Source of the DNA: Brevibacillus porteri
GTDB taxonomy: Bacteria; Bacillota; Bacilli; Brevibacillales; Brevibacillaceae
Length of the DNA stretch: 64,000 nucleotides
Reading direction: 5' to 3'
Assembly (NCBI RefSeq): GCF_003013475.1
Contig: NZ_PXZO01000011.1
Span: 186,001 to 250,000 of the forward strand
Made by a program: the position numbers and the translations under genes
Shown: positions 7,919 to 15,512 of the stretch, piece after piece
How positions within the stretch are numbered: the stretch's first letter is position 1
Layout: each line of letters starts with the position of its first letter
Notes under the pieces: generated by a model
What the model was told of the DNA's origin: nothing
The model's database searches: none
Seen by the model: the letters and a program-made list of their open reading frames with translations, nothing else

Positions 7919-8024
7919 GAAGTATCTCCTTATGTAATGGGTCGTCGTTTCATATTGAACTGCCTTCCATCATCTTTCCCATTCAAGTAGATGTGCTTGC
8001 ACGAAGATAGCGATTGGTGATTAT

Positions 8025-8053
8025 TTGCAATTTTAATTTGATTGTATTATAAT
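8025..8053 (+). promoter_or_regulatory. Sigma-A promoter of the lipoprotein gene
   Basis: TTGCAA (8025-8030), 17-base spacer, TATAAT (8048-8053). Transcription would start near 8060, leaving a leader of about 118 bases. Confidence 0.7.
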
Positions 8054-8177
8054 CCTTTGGTCAAAAGTAATCCACGTTTCGTTCAACGTACAGGCGTGTT
8101 CGCGATTGTTTGCGATCGCCTTATTTCTATTGCGCGAGTCAAACAGTAGAGAGAATATAGAAAAGGTGGTCCTCAAC

Positions 8178-8753
8178 ATGAAAAAGTCTACATTGATCCC
8201 AGCTGCACTTCTGTTAGCAGTCCTGACTGCTTGCGGCAACACGCAAACTGCAGAGCAACCAGCAAATCAAAATCAAGCGGCAACAGGTACCCAACAACCA
8301 GCTGGTGAAGCAACTACGCAAAAACCAGAAGAAGCGAAAAAAGAAGAGCAACAGGTGATCGTTGCTCCACAAGAAATCGTTGTGTACAAGCAAGGGGAAA
8401 AAACATCCCTGAAGCCGGAAGATGACAAGTTCAAGGAAATTCTTGCGCTAATGAATAAACGTTTTGAAACACCTGCGGACCAAATGCGTTTTGATGACAG
8501 CACCCAAGCGGTGGAGAAGGACAAGAAAGAGGCTTTGGCAGTTGAATTCAACTACGCTGAAGTCACGACAAACACTTTGCCAGCAACTGTTGGTACAGAT
8601 AACAAAGCAGAAGTAAAGGCGAAGACACTGTTCTTCGTATTGAGCGGAGACAACAAAAACCATATGTTTGATTCAGAAGATGGCAAAGCTTATGGAACGG
8701 CACCGTTGCACTTGACCGAATCCACTGAACTGACCGAGCTGTTGAATAAGTAA
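8178..8753 (+). CDS. Lipoprotein of unknown function
   Basis: This 191-residue protein has a lipoprotein signal peptide (MKKSTLIPAALLLAVLTACG, lipobox LTAC, lipidated Cys19). A low-complexity Gln/Ala/Thr/Glu/Lys-rich linker of about 50 residues follows, then a folded domain of about 130 residues from VIVAPQEIVVYK onward. That domain contains FETPADQMRFDDSTQAVEKDKKEALAVEFNY and LFFVLSGDNKNHMFDSEDGKAYG. I do not recognise the domain. ATG 8178 is supported by AAGGTGG at 8163-8169 and by the signal peptide start. It should sit on the outer face of the membrane. Confidence 0.75.
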   Translation: MKKSTLIPAALLLAVLTACGNTQTAEQPANQNQAATGTQQPAGEATTQKPEEAKKEEQQVIVAPQEIVVYKQGEKTSLKPEDDKFKEILALMNKRFETPADQMRFDDSTQAVEKDKKEALAVEFNYAEVTTNTLPATVGTDNKAEVKAKTLFFVLSGDNKNHMFDSEDGKAYGTAPLHLTESTELTELLNK

Positions 8754-8764
8754 ACCAACTACCC

Positions 8765-8793
8765 AGACTGTCGAGCAATCGGCAGTCTTTTTG
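8765..8793 (+). terminator. Terminator of the lipoprotein gene
   Basis: AGACTGTCGA pairs with TCGGCAGTCT (one G-T pair) across a 4-base loop, then T5. Confidence 0.8.
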
Positions 8794-8820
8794 CTATAAG
8801 AAATGCCTGATCAAAGATAA

Positions 8821-8853
8821 CCCTCTTGATCTTGGGTCAATCGATCAAGAGGG
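8821..8853 (-). terminator. Terminator-like hairpin after the ArsR-type gene
   Basis: CCCTCTTGATC (8821-8831) and GATCAAGAGGG (8843-8853) are perfect 11-bp arms. On the minus strand the stem is followed by TTATCTTT, a weak T tract. Confidence 0.6.
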
Positions 8854-8867
8854 AATGGCATGATAAG

Positions 8868-9239
8868 CTATTTCCTTTTTTGATCCGGTTCCGATTGCAC
8901 GACAGTTAATGCCGTATCGCCATCGGTTTCCACCAGATGCTTCAACATAGAGAGCTTATTGTTCCAAAACTGCTCGTAAAAGGAAAGCCATTGCTTTACT
9001 TCTGTTAGGGGACCGGGATGCAACCGATAGATTTTCTCGCGACCTACCTTATGTCCCGTAACCAAATCTGCGTCAGCAAGTATATGAAGATGCTTGACCA
9101 CAGCCGTTCGGCTTATGGGGAAATGAGAGGTAATTGCAGAGATAGGCAATTCTTTTTCAGCTAGCAAGCGAAGTACTTCTCGACGAGTAGGGTCAGCGAT
9201 CGCTTGAAATACATCAACCTTTTCTGCTGAAGCAGACAT
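8868..9239 (-). CDS. ArsR-family transcriptional regulator
   Basis: This 123-residue winged-helix protein begins with the ArsR hallmark FQAIADPTRREVLRLLAEKELPISAI. The recognition helix SRTAVVKHLHILADADLVTGHKVGREKIYRL follows, and then a tail (VKQWLSFYEQFWNNKL) typical of ArsR proteins paired with SRPBCC/AHSA1 proteins. No metal-binding CxC or His cluster is present in the recognition helix, so the signal is probably not a metal. Its ATG directly abuts the stop of the upstream SRPBCC gene (TAA-ATG), so the two are co-transcribed. The tandem repeat at 9702-9753 is a likely binding site, giving autoregulation. Confidence 0.85.
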   Translation of the reverse strand: MSASAEKVDVFQAIADPTRREVLRLLAEKELPISAITSHFPISRTAVVKHLHILADADLVTGHKVGREKIYRLHPGPLTEVKQWLSFYEQFWNNKLSMLKHLVETDGDTALTVVQSEPDQKRK

Positions 9240-9674
9240 TTAGCCCTCCACAACCTTTTTCAGACGCTCGTGAACAATTCCAACCCAACCTTGATTCATC
9301 TTCTCACGAATCATTGCGCTCTTCGCGTTTGCTTTTCCGATGATCTCATCTGCCGCTTTCCATCCACCATGAATAAGGGTAAACTCCGTTTTATCTCCCA
9401 GGTCTTTTAAAAGAAAAGAGACTACCCAACCGTCTGTATCCCAAGCAAAAGAAAGGCGATGAGGTGCTTCTACTTCCAACACTTTGCATGGGGACGGTCC
9501 AAAAGGCGATTGAATATGAAACTCGTGACCTACCACTGGTTGAAAATCATTCGGCATAAACCAAGCAGAAATGGCTTCCGCAGTGGATACTTTCTCCCAT
9601 ACCTTTTGAATAGGGGCGTCGAAAACAATGGTTTGTTTAATATCTTCTACGGTTTGTTGATGGTTCTGTTCCAC
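9240..9674 (-). CDS. SRPBCC / AHSA1-domain protein
   Basis: This protein of about 144 residues has the AHSA1-type START-like fold. [30 protein letters not shown] is the first strand-helix pair, [20 protein letters not shown] the central strands, and the last helix ends [19 protein letters not shown]. Such proteins bind hydrophobic ligands or assist folding. Adjacent ArsR-SRPBCC pairs are common in Bacillota and their ligand is generally unknown. The start chosen is GTG 9674 (GGAGAG 8-13 bases upstream) rather than an upstream ATG, because the family domain begins there and the longer version would run through the operator. Confidence 0.8.
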   Translation of the reverse strand: MEQNHQQTVEDIKQTIVFDAPIQKVWEKVSTAEAISAWFMPNDFQPVVGHEFHIQSPFGPSPCKVLEVEAPHRLSFAWDTDGWVVSFLLKDLGDKTEFTLIHGGWKAADEIIGKANAKSAMIREKMNQGWVGIVHERLKKVVEG

Positions 9675-9701
9675 GATAAATCTCTCCGTTTCGTAGTGAA
9701 A

Positions 9702-9753
9702 ATATAACACCTTTTGGTTTTACTTCATGATGATATAACACCATTTGGTTTTA
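9702..9753. promoter_or_regulatory. Tandem operator for the SRPBCC-ArsR operon
   Basis: Two copies of a 21-base element, 9702-9722 and 9733-9753, share ATATAACACC, then T/A, then TTTGGTTTTA. They start 31 bp apart, close to three helical turns. Each contains an imperfect inverted repeat (AACACC...GGTTTT). They lie directly upstream of the SRPBCC start and match what a dimeric ArsR repressor would bind. Confidence 0.65.
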
Positions 9754-9790
9754 TGTAAATGGTATTTTTCCTCCAATGATCAACGTCTAT

Positions 9791-9828
9791 ACAAAAAAGG
9801 AGATCAGATTTACTGAAGCTCCTTTGTA
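9791..9828 (-). terminator. Terminator serving the 9845-9968 remnant
   Basis: AAAGGAG and CTCCTTT arms face each other around a 16-base loop. Read on the minus strand the stem ends in TTTTTTG. Confidence 0.55.
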
Positions 9829-9844
9829 ACATTCATGTATCGGC

Positions 9845-9968
9845 TCATTGGCTACTTATTTCTTTATATTGATTTGCTTGGGCTTGTAGTTCCTTTAAAA
9901 ATTCCTTACCAGGTACTGAAGCGTATCGGTTTTTTAATTTGATGCAGTTACCATGGTTCTCATGGTTT
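9845..9968 (-). pseudogene. Possible C-terminal gene remnant, family unknown
   Basis: A minus-strand frame without any start codon encodes about 40 residues ending KNRYASVPGKEFLKELQAQ followed by ANQYKEISSQ and a stop. It is followed by a terminator in the same direction. The composition (amphipathic helix, no stops, terminator retained) looks like the tail of a once-real gene, but I cannot name the family. Chance remains possible for such a short stretch. The remaining sequence between 9754 and 10150 shows nothing else beyond the hairpins listed. Confidence 0.3.
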
Positions 9969-10000
9969 TAGTGAGCATCCTATTGTTAACACCGAACGAA

Positions 10001-10036
10001 AACGTCGAGGGGAAAACCGGCGTTTTTTTTGTTTTT
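10001..10036 (+). terminator. Terminator-like hairpin before selO
   Basis: AACGTCG (10001-10007) pairs with CGGCGTT (10018-10024), one G-T pair, and runs into T8 and a second T6. No intact + strand gene precedes it, so it may insulate selO or act on its leader. Confidence 0.5.
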
Positions 10037-10150
10037 TCACCTGACCAATGTGCTCCAATCTTGCGTGAAAAGGGTATAATAAACTGGCAAAATGTATCAA
10101 GTGTACAGTTACTTCCATTTCAAATACACCAATCGATAAAAGGAGATACA

Positions 10151-11626
10151 ATGACAGACAAAAAAGCAACGATTGAACTGGGATGGAACTTCGACAACAG
10201 CTATACAACGCTGCCGAAATCATTTTATTCCCGACTGAGCCCACCTCCTGTTCATTCGCCGAAGCTCGCTATTCTAAACGAGTCATTGGCAAAGTCGCTC
10301 GGGCTGAACGCCGAAGCCCTTCAAAGCACCGATGCTGTAGCTATGCTCGCGGGAAACGAGGCACCAGAAGGCGCAATGCCTATCGCGCAAGCATATGCCG
10401 GACATCAATTCGGTCACTTTACCATGCTGGGCGACGGACGGGCCCTTCTCCTTGGAGAGCAGATTACCCCATCCGGAGAGCGATTTGATATCCAACTCAA
10501 AGGTTCAGGCAGAACGCCTTATTCACGCGGCGGCGATGGTAGAGCGGCCCTTGGCCCGATGCTGCGCGAATACATCATTAGCGAGGCCATGCATGGACTC
10601 GGTATTCCTACTACTCGTAGCCTTGCAGTAGTGACAACCGGCGAGTCTATCTATCGTGAATCCGAGTTGCCTGGTGCCATTTTGACGCGTGTTGCAGCCA
10701 GTCATATCAGAGTAGGCACGTTTCAATTCGCGGCAAGATGGTGCTCGATTGAAGATCTCCGCGCGTTAGCTGATTACACCTTGCAAAGACATTTCCCAGA
10801 GATCGAAACAGAAGAAAACCGTTATCTCCTCCTACTGAAGGGAGTTATCAAGCGTCAAGCGGAGTTGATTGCCAAGTGGCAACTCGTAGGATTTATTCAC
10901 GGAGTCATGAACACCGACAACATGGCGATCAGCGGCGAAACCATCGATTACGGTCCTTGCGCTTTCATGGACACGTATGATCCCGCAACGGTATTTAGCT
11001 CCATTGACGTTCAAGGCCGCTATGCTTACGGAAATCAGCCGTACATTGCCGTGTGGAATCTCTCTCGTTTTGCGGAAACCTTATTGCCGTTGCTGCATGA
11101 AAATGAAGCGCAGGCTGTGAAAATGGCCGAAGATGCCCTTGGCGAATTTAGCAAGCTGTATCACAGCAATTGGCTCAGAGGAATGCGGGCAAAGCTCGGA
11201 CTGTTTAACGAAGAGGAGCAAGACGAAGCGTTGATCGTAGGTCTGCTCAACATGATGAAGGAGCACCGTGCAGACTATACGAATACATTCCGTGCGCTCA
11301 CGATCAATCAACCAGAAGGTACCGTGCTGTTTGGCACGAGCGAATTCACGGAATGGCATGAGCAGTGGAAAGCACGACTAACAAGACAGCCAGAAGACAT
11401 CGAAGCGGTACAACAGGTAATGAAAAACAGCAATCCCGCAGTCATCCCTCGAAACCATCGTGTAGAAGAAGCGTTGGAAGCAGCATGGAAAGAGGGCGAC
11501 AACACTGTGATGGAACGGCTTTTGGCAGTCCTTTCTGATCCATATGCGTACACGCCTGAACAGGTAGCATACACGACTTTACCAGCGGAATCGGCACGTC
11601 CTTACCAAACGTTTTGCGGTACGTGA
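10151..11626 (+). CDS. selO: Protein adenylyltransferase SelO (YdiU)
   Basis: This 491-residue protein belongs to the SelO/YdiU pseudokinase family, which transfers AMP from ATP to Ser/Thr/Tyr of target proteins with ATP bound in a flipped orientation. Visible family blocks are [65 protein letters not shown] and [25 protein letters not shown], the catalytic-loop/metal segment with N-D-N and D(Y)G. The protein ends PYQTFCGT. The cysteine three residues from the end is where animal SelO has selenocysteine and E. coli a cysteine. ATG 10151 follows AAGGAGA at 10140-10145. Longer in-frame starts are rejected because they precede the ribosome site. Monocistronic. Confidence 0.9.
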   Translation: MTDKKATIELGWNFDNSYTTLPKSFYSRLSPPPVHSPKLAILNESLAKSLGLNAEALQSTDAVAMLAGNEAPEGAMPIAQAYAGHQFGHFTMLGDGRALLLGEQITPSGERFDIQLKGSGRTPYSRGGDGRAALGPMLREYIISEAMHGLGIPTTRSLAVVTTGESIYRESELPGAILTRVAASHIRVGTFQFAARWCSIEDLRALADYTLQRHFPEIETEENRYLLLLKGVIKRQAELIAKWQLVGFIHGVMNTDNMAISGETIDYGPCAFMDTYDPATVFSSIDVQGRYAYGNQPYIAVWNLSRFAETLLPLLHENEAQAVKMAEDALGEFSKLYHSNWLRGMRAKLGLFNEEEQDEALIVGLLNMMKEHRADYTNTFRALTINQPEGTVLFGTSEFTEWHEQWKARLTRQPEDIEAVQQVMKNSNPAVIPRNHRVEEALEAAWKEGDNTVMERLLAVLSDPYAYTPEQVAYTTLPAESARPYQTFCGT

Positions 11627-11638
11627 TAGCACGCAATC

Positions 11639-11676
11639 AGAGTCCAACGATCTTTCACACGTTGGACTCTTTTTTC
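11639..11676 (+). terminator. Terminator of selO
   Basis: AGAGTCCAACG (11639-11649) and CGTTGGACTCT (11660-11670) form 11 perfect pairs, then T6. Confidence 0.9.
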
Positions 11677-11732
11677 ATACATCCGATCCGCGCTAAAATA
11701 TGGAAAGCAAAGAAAAAAGGAGCAATCGTTTT

Positions 11733-12551
11733 ATGGATAAAAAAGCAAAGCAAATCTTGATGAAAACATTTTGGAGCAGCAACGGATGGAAGAGTCGCCC
11801 ATTCGATTTTTCGGGAGCAGATTTTGAATACGCCAAAAGCAAAGGCCTCATGTTTGACCCGCTGACGATCAGTCACGAGGAGTGCATAGAGAAAATCATT
11901 GCTCTGCATGAAAAAGTGACGAAAGAACAAGTCGCCGCAGCATTTTTGCACAGTCTCTCGACGCGAAAGGTGTACCTGCGCAGCGCCATGTCTAGTTGGG
12001 CTTTGACTCAGTCTTTGACAGCCCATACGTTCGAAAGTAACGTCGGCAAGTATATAAATCCAGAAAACGGTACCTATTTCGCCATGTACGGAGACTGCCA
12101 TCTTTGCGACCGCTATCATATTGCAAGTCGAGAGCAGTATACGAATGAAGACTTGAATGTACTGAATTTCGAAAGAATCAAGTGGGGAGGCATTCGCCTG
12201 AATTATCTACCGTACCTCATGCTTGATCTGGAGCTGTTAAGCAAGGAAGAAAATCTTACGGTACAGGAAGAAGATGTAGCCATCCTCCGTCAGGTGCTAG
12301 ACGTCATTGCAAGCAGTGAGCCAACCGATGCCGCCCGTCAACTGGAGAAGCGCCTTACTGGAGCCTTTCCGTCTAGCAAGAATGAACGGGATGTCTTCAT
12401 GGAGATTCTTGCATCCGCTGGAATCTTGGCTCCAAGTAAGGACAGACCAGGGCGTGGCGGGAAGAACGACTTTTTCGCCGTCGTGAATTGGCGCGGTGAA
12501 GATAGCTATTCCGAGCAAGCTGTCCACAACTTCTTTGGTCCGTGGCTGTAA
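11733..12551 (+). CDS. Uncharacterised 272-residue protein
   Basis: I do not recognise this gene. It is soluble, with no signal peptide or membrane segment. Notable features are a GDCHLCDRYH segment in the middle (CxxC flanked by His, a possible metal or redox site) and an acidic helical stretch. The C-terminal block (GRGGKNDFFAVVNWRGEDSYSEQAV followed by HNFFGPWL) looks like a conserved domain end. ATG 11733 was chosen because AAGGAG lies 11 bases upstream; an ATG at 11700 would add 11 residues but lacks a ribosome site. The gap to the kinase-HD gene is about 110 bases, so co-transcription with the RNA-repair pair is possible but not shown. Confidence 0.6.
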   Translation: MDKKAKQILMKTFWSSNGWKSRPFDFSGADFEYAKSKGLMFDPLTISHEECIEKIIALHEKVTKEQVAAAFLHSLSTRKVYLRSAMSSWALTQSLTAHTFESNVGKYINPENGTYFAMYGDCHLCDRYHIASREQYTNEDLNVLNFERIKWGGIRLNYLPYLMLDLELLSKEENLTVQEEDVAILRQVLDVIASSEPTDAARQLEKRLTGAFPSSKNERDVFMEILASAGILAPSKDRPGRGGKNDFFAVVNWRGEDSYSEQAVHNFFGPWL

Positions 12552-12661
12552 AGAACGGAAAATCTAGGAACAAAGAAGGGTGCCATCTATACGCGAAGTG
12601 TGTATAATATTGGAAAAGTAAGTCGAAAAGTTAGTTTCTATTGAAAGGAGGTGAGATATAA

Positions 12662-13624
12662 GTGAAAAAGAAATTAATCGTCCTGTCAGGCATTGCGGGC
12701 AGTGGCAAAAGCAAGTGCGCACAAGAAATTGCCAAAAAGGAACGGGCAACCATCGTGTCTACGGATGAAATTCGCCAAAACTTATTCGGTGATGAGCGAA
12801 AGCAAAAAAGGTCAGCGCAAGTATTTTTTGAGGTTTATTCGAAAATCGCAACGGAGCTGGCGACTGGAAAGAATGTCATCTTAGACGCAACCAATATTGA
12901 CAGAGAGAAAAGAATGAAGGTCCTTGCCAAATTTCCCGATGTCCAAAAGGTATGCTATTACTTCGATGTTCCCTATTCTGTTTGCCTAGAGCGCAATCGA
13001 TCCCGAAAGAGAACCGTAGACGAATACATCTTGGCGAAGATGCGGAAGAACTTCCATTTTCCTATTAAGAATGAAGGTTGGGATCACATTCATCTCTTGC
13101 ACGAACCAGCTCCTTATGCCATTGGAAAAGAAGAGTTTGTTCAATTGCTTCAAAATGAACCTTCCTATGAAGAGCTGTTTGCCAAGTTGAATGCCATTCC
13201 GATCTTCCAAGAGATGTATCAGTTTAATCAGGAAAACCCTTATCATCAGTACCCTTTGTGCAAGCATACCTATCATGTTTTCGATTATGTAAACGCCTTT
13301 TACACGGAAGAAGACAAATTTCTCATGCAAGTGGTCGCCTTGTTTCACGATACAGGAAAACCATTTTGCAAAACCTACAAGCCGATGAAAGGCCATTACT
13401 CCTACTACGGACATGAGCATGTTTCTGCGCAAATTGCTTGCCATTTCTTAAAAGAATTAGGATTCGAAGATGATTTTATCTTCGAAGTCGTCAACCTGAT
13501 TCAAATGCACATGAAGATTAACTACGGAACGCAGCAAGATATTTCCGAGATTTATCATTTGTTGGGCGATGAGTACCTATGGAAGCTGTACTTCTTTAAG
13601 GAAGGTGATGCCTATGCGAAATAA
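12662..13624 (+). CDS. Polynucleotide kinase-HD hydrolase fusion, putative RNA end healing
   Basis: This 320-residue protein has two catalytic halves. Residues 1-150 form a P-loop kinase of the T4 Pnk type: GIAGSGKS (residues 10-17), STDEIRQNLFG with the acceptor-site Asp, VILDATNIDREKR, and an Arg-rich lid (ERNRSRKR). Residues about 195-310 form an HD phosphohydrolase: HTYHVFDYVN, VALFHDTGKP (the HD pair), GHEHVSAQIA and IQMHMKIN. A kinase plus 2',3'-phosphoesterase would convert cleaved RNA ends (2',3'-cyclic phosphate and 5'-OH) into ligatable ends. HD-Pnk enzymes are known with the opposite order (HD first); here the kinase is first. GTG 12662 has AAAGGAGGTG upstream. A ligase gene follows 14 bases after the stop. 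Substrate is inferred. Confidence 0.8.
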   Translation: MKKKLIVLSGIAGSGKSKCAQEIAKKERATIVSTDEIRQNLFGDERKQKRSAQVFFEVYSKIATELATGKNVILDATNIDREKRMKVLAKFPDVQKVCYYFDVPYSVCLERNRSRKRTVDEYILAKMRKNFHFPIKNEGWDHIHLLHEPAPYAIGKEEFVQLLQNEPSYEELFAKLNAIPIFQEMYQFNQENPYHQYPLCKHTYHVFDYVNAFYTEEDKFLMQVVALFHDTGKPFCKTYKPMKGHYSYYGHEHVSAQIACHFLKELGFEDDFIFEVVNLIQMHMKINYGTQQDISEIYHLLGDEYLWKLYFFKEGDAYAK

Positions 13625-13638
13625 GGAGGTGAATAACG

Positions 13639-14277
13639 ATGTTGAAAAAATACCCGAGAACCTTTCATTTACCCTGGTCAAGAAGTAGAACCGACGATGA
13701 TAAAATCTTGCGAACGGTTCATCATTTCGAGGGAAAAGAAGTAGTCGTGACAGAGAAGTTGGATGGCGAAAATACCACTCTTTACCGAAATCATATCCAC
13801 GCAAGGTCACTGGATAGCAAAGACCACGCATCTAGACATTGGGTAAAGATGCTGCACGGGACGATTTCGTTTCATATCCCGGAAGGCTGGAGAATTTGCG
13901 GAGAAAATGTATTTGCGCTGCACTCCATCTATTACCAACACCTAACGAGCTATTTCTACGTTTTCTCTATCTGGAATGAAAACAATGAATGCTTGTCTTG
14001 GGACGAAACGGTAGAATGGGCCGAACTACTTGGCTTAGAAACAGCGCCTGTCTTATACAGAGGGATTTGGAAGGAAGAGACCGTAAAAAGTTGCTACACC
14101 AAACAATCTGTTTACGGCGGGGAACAAGAGGGCTACGTGGTACGAGTAACGGAGAGGTTTCCGTACGAAGATTTTAAACAATCTGCCGCCAAGTTTGTGC
14201 GTAAAAATCATGTGCAAACCGACCAGCACTGGTTATCGAAGCCAGTTGTTCCGAATGGAATAACACAAACCAGTTAA
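13639..14277 (+). CDS. Small RNA ligase family protein
   Basis: This 212-residue protein has covalent nucleotidyltransferase motifs: motif I EKLDGENTTLY with the AMP-accepting Lys40, motif III/IIIa at RICGENVFA and FYVFSIWN, motif IV EGYVVR and motif V AKFVRKNH. This is the adenylation core of an RNA ligase. At 212 residues it has almost no C-terminal domain, compared with about 330 in T4 Rnl2. GGAGGTG precedes ATG 13639, and only 14 bases separate it from the kinase-HD gene, so the two form a translationally linked heal-and-seal pair. RNA rather than DNA is favoured by the kinase-HD partner, but a DNA or nicked-duplex substrate is not excluded. Confidence 0.8.
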   Translation: MLKKYPRTFHLPWSRSRTDDDKILRTVHHFEGKEVVVTEKLDGENTTLYRNHIHARSLDSKDHASRHWVKMLHGTISFHIPEGWRICGENVFALHSIYYQHLTSYFYVFSIWNENNECLSWDETVEWAELLGLETAPVLYRGIWKEETVKSCYTKQSVYGGEQEGYVVRVTERFPYEDFKQSAAKFVRKNHVQTDQHWLSKPVVPNGITQTS

Positions 14278-14401
14278 AGACTTTTGATATAGAAGGGATT
14301 GAGAACAATGTAATTTGCTAAGTGGTATTGACCGTCTAATAGAGTATCCAAATTTCATTTTGGCTATTGTTAAGACAGTCATTACATAGGAGGCGAGAGA
14401 G

Positions 14402-15475
14402 ATGAACGAAGAAGTGAATGAAGAAATGATGTCAGCGGGCTGGGATGCCATTGATCAGGAAATGAGAAAGATTTATGGAGAGCAGGAGCCTAAGCATTAC
14501 GGGACGCTCATCTCGTATGCGCTGGGTGGTCAGGATCCATTGGATGGAATAAGCGCCTACAAAGCGGACGAGCCTTACCCGCATTGGCATTTTGTCACGT
14601 ATGGTTTTACTGAGTTATATGAAAAGGAATCCGAGAATGAAGAGGAAAGCGGCTTTGGCTTTGAATTGACGTTTCGACTAGCGCGAGGGGACGAAGAGGA
14701 AGAGCCGCCTGCTTGGGCGCTGAACCTGCTTCAAAACATGGCGCGTTACGTATTCAACACGGGCAATGTATTTCAAGCTGGTGATCATTTGGATGCAAAC
14801 GGTCCGATATGCCTGGGTGCCGATACCCAACTGACTGCGCTCGCTTTTGTCACTGACCCACAGCTTCCCGAAATCGATACACCACATGGTCGGGTGCAAT
14901 TCTTGCAAATGGTCGGAATCACAGGTGATGAACTCGATGCGATGATGGCTTGGAATACACGTGGCGTACTCCAATCTGGCTTGCCGTACATGCCTTCCTA
15001 CATAACCGATCTCGAGCGGGATTCTCTCCTTCGCAACTCTACAGTTTCGGATGCTGTTCAAAAAGGAATGGAACAAGAAGGCTCCAACACTGCCTATTTG
15101 TTTGTCAGCCAGCTAGGATGGGAGTCAGGTAAAAAAGGCTTTTTGAAAAAAACACCTTCGACCTTAAAGCTGGGAGCGAAGCAAGCGGAAGTCATCGGAA
15201 AGATTCTCCGCGGACGTATGCGAAAAGGGGAAAGCCTGAGCCTGCTGGGACCTGATGTCCGGGTTGTATTTGAGGCAGGAGAAAAGCCTGAATGTAATCC
15301 AGAAGAGGACGTCATTCGATTTGTCCTCGATGATGCGACAACGATTGCGCTTACCAAGCAGTTGCTTCCAAAGGAAAGCAGCTTTGAGATGCCTTCCCTG
15401 AAAGGAATTGCCATAAACATTGTGAAAACCAATATTACCGATAGCGAGGGCAATGTCGTCAAGGTCATCGGTTAA
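14402..15475 (+). CDS. Suppressor-of-fused (SUFU) domain protein
   Basis: This 357-residue cytosolic protein has a SUFU-like domain in its first about 190 residues. The segments PHWHFVTYGFTELYE, GFGFELTFRLARG, PAWALNLLQNMARYVFNTGNVFQAGDHLD and FVTDPQLPEIDTPHGRVQFLQMVGIT are characteristic of bacterial SUFU proteins. In bacteria SUFU-domain proteins often act as immunity proteins of polymorphic toxin systems. The C-terminal about 150 residues are less familiar. AGGAGG lies about 8 bases before ATG 14402. The next gene starts 37 bases after the stop and is probably co-transcribed. No toxin gene is visible here, so the immunity role is only a possibility. Confidence 0.75.
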   Translation: MNEEVNEEMMSAGWDAIDQEMRKIYGEQEPKHYGTLISYALGGQDPLDGISAYKADEPYPHWHFVTYGFTELYEKESENEEESGFGFELTFRLARGDEEEEPPAWALNLLQNMARYVFNTGNVFQAGDHLDANGPICLGADTQLTALAFVTDPQLPEIDTPHGRVQFLQMVGITGDELDAMMAWNTRGVLQSGLPYMPSYITDLERDSLLRNSTVSDAVQKGMEQEGSNTAYLFVSQLGWESGKKGFLKKTPSTLKLGAKQAEVIGKILRGRMRKGESLSLLGPDVRVVFEAGEKPECNPEEDVIRFVLDDATTIALTKQLLPKESSFEMPSLKGIAINIVKTNITDSEGNVVKVIG

Positions 15476-15512
15476 GACGGTAGTGCTGTTTTGGCGAGGA
15501 GGAGAGTAGTCA

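Noticed and set aside
10151..11626. Premature end of selO at 11626 because some family members are longer
   Set aside because: The frame ends with the family's own Cys-containing tail and is followed by a terminator, so it looks complete for a Bacillota SelO.
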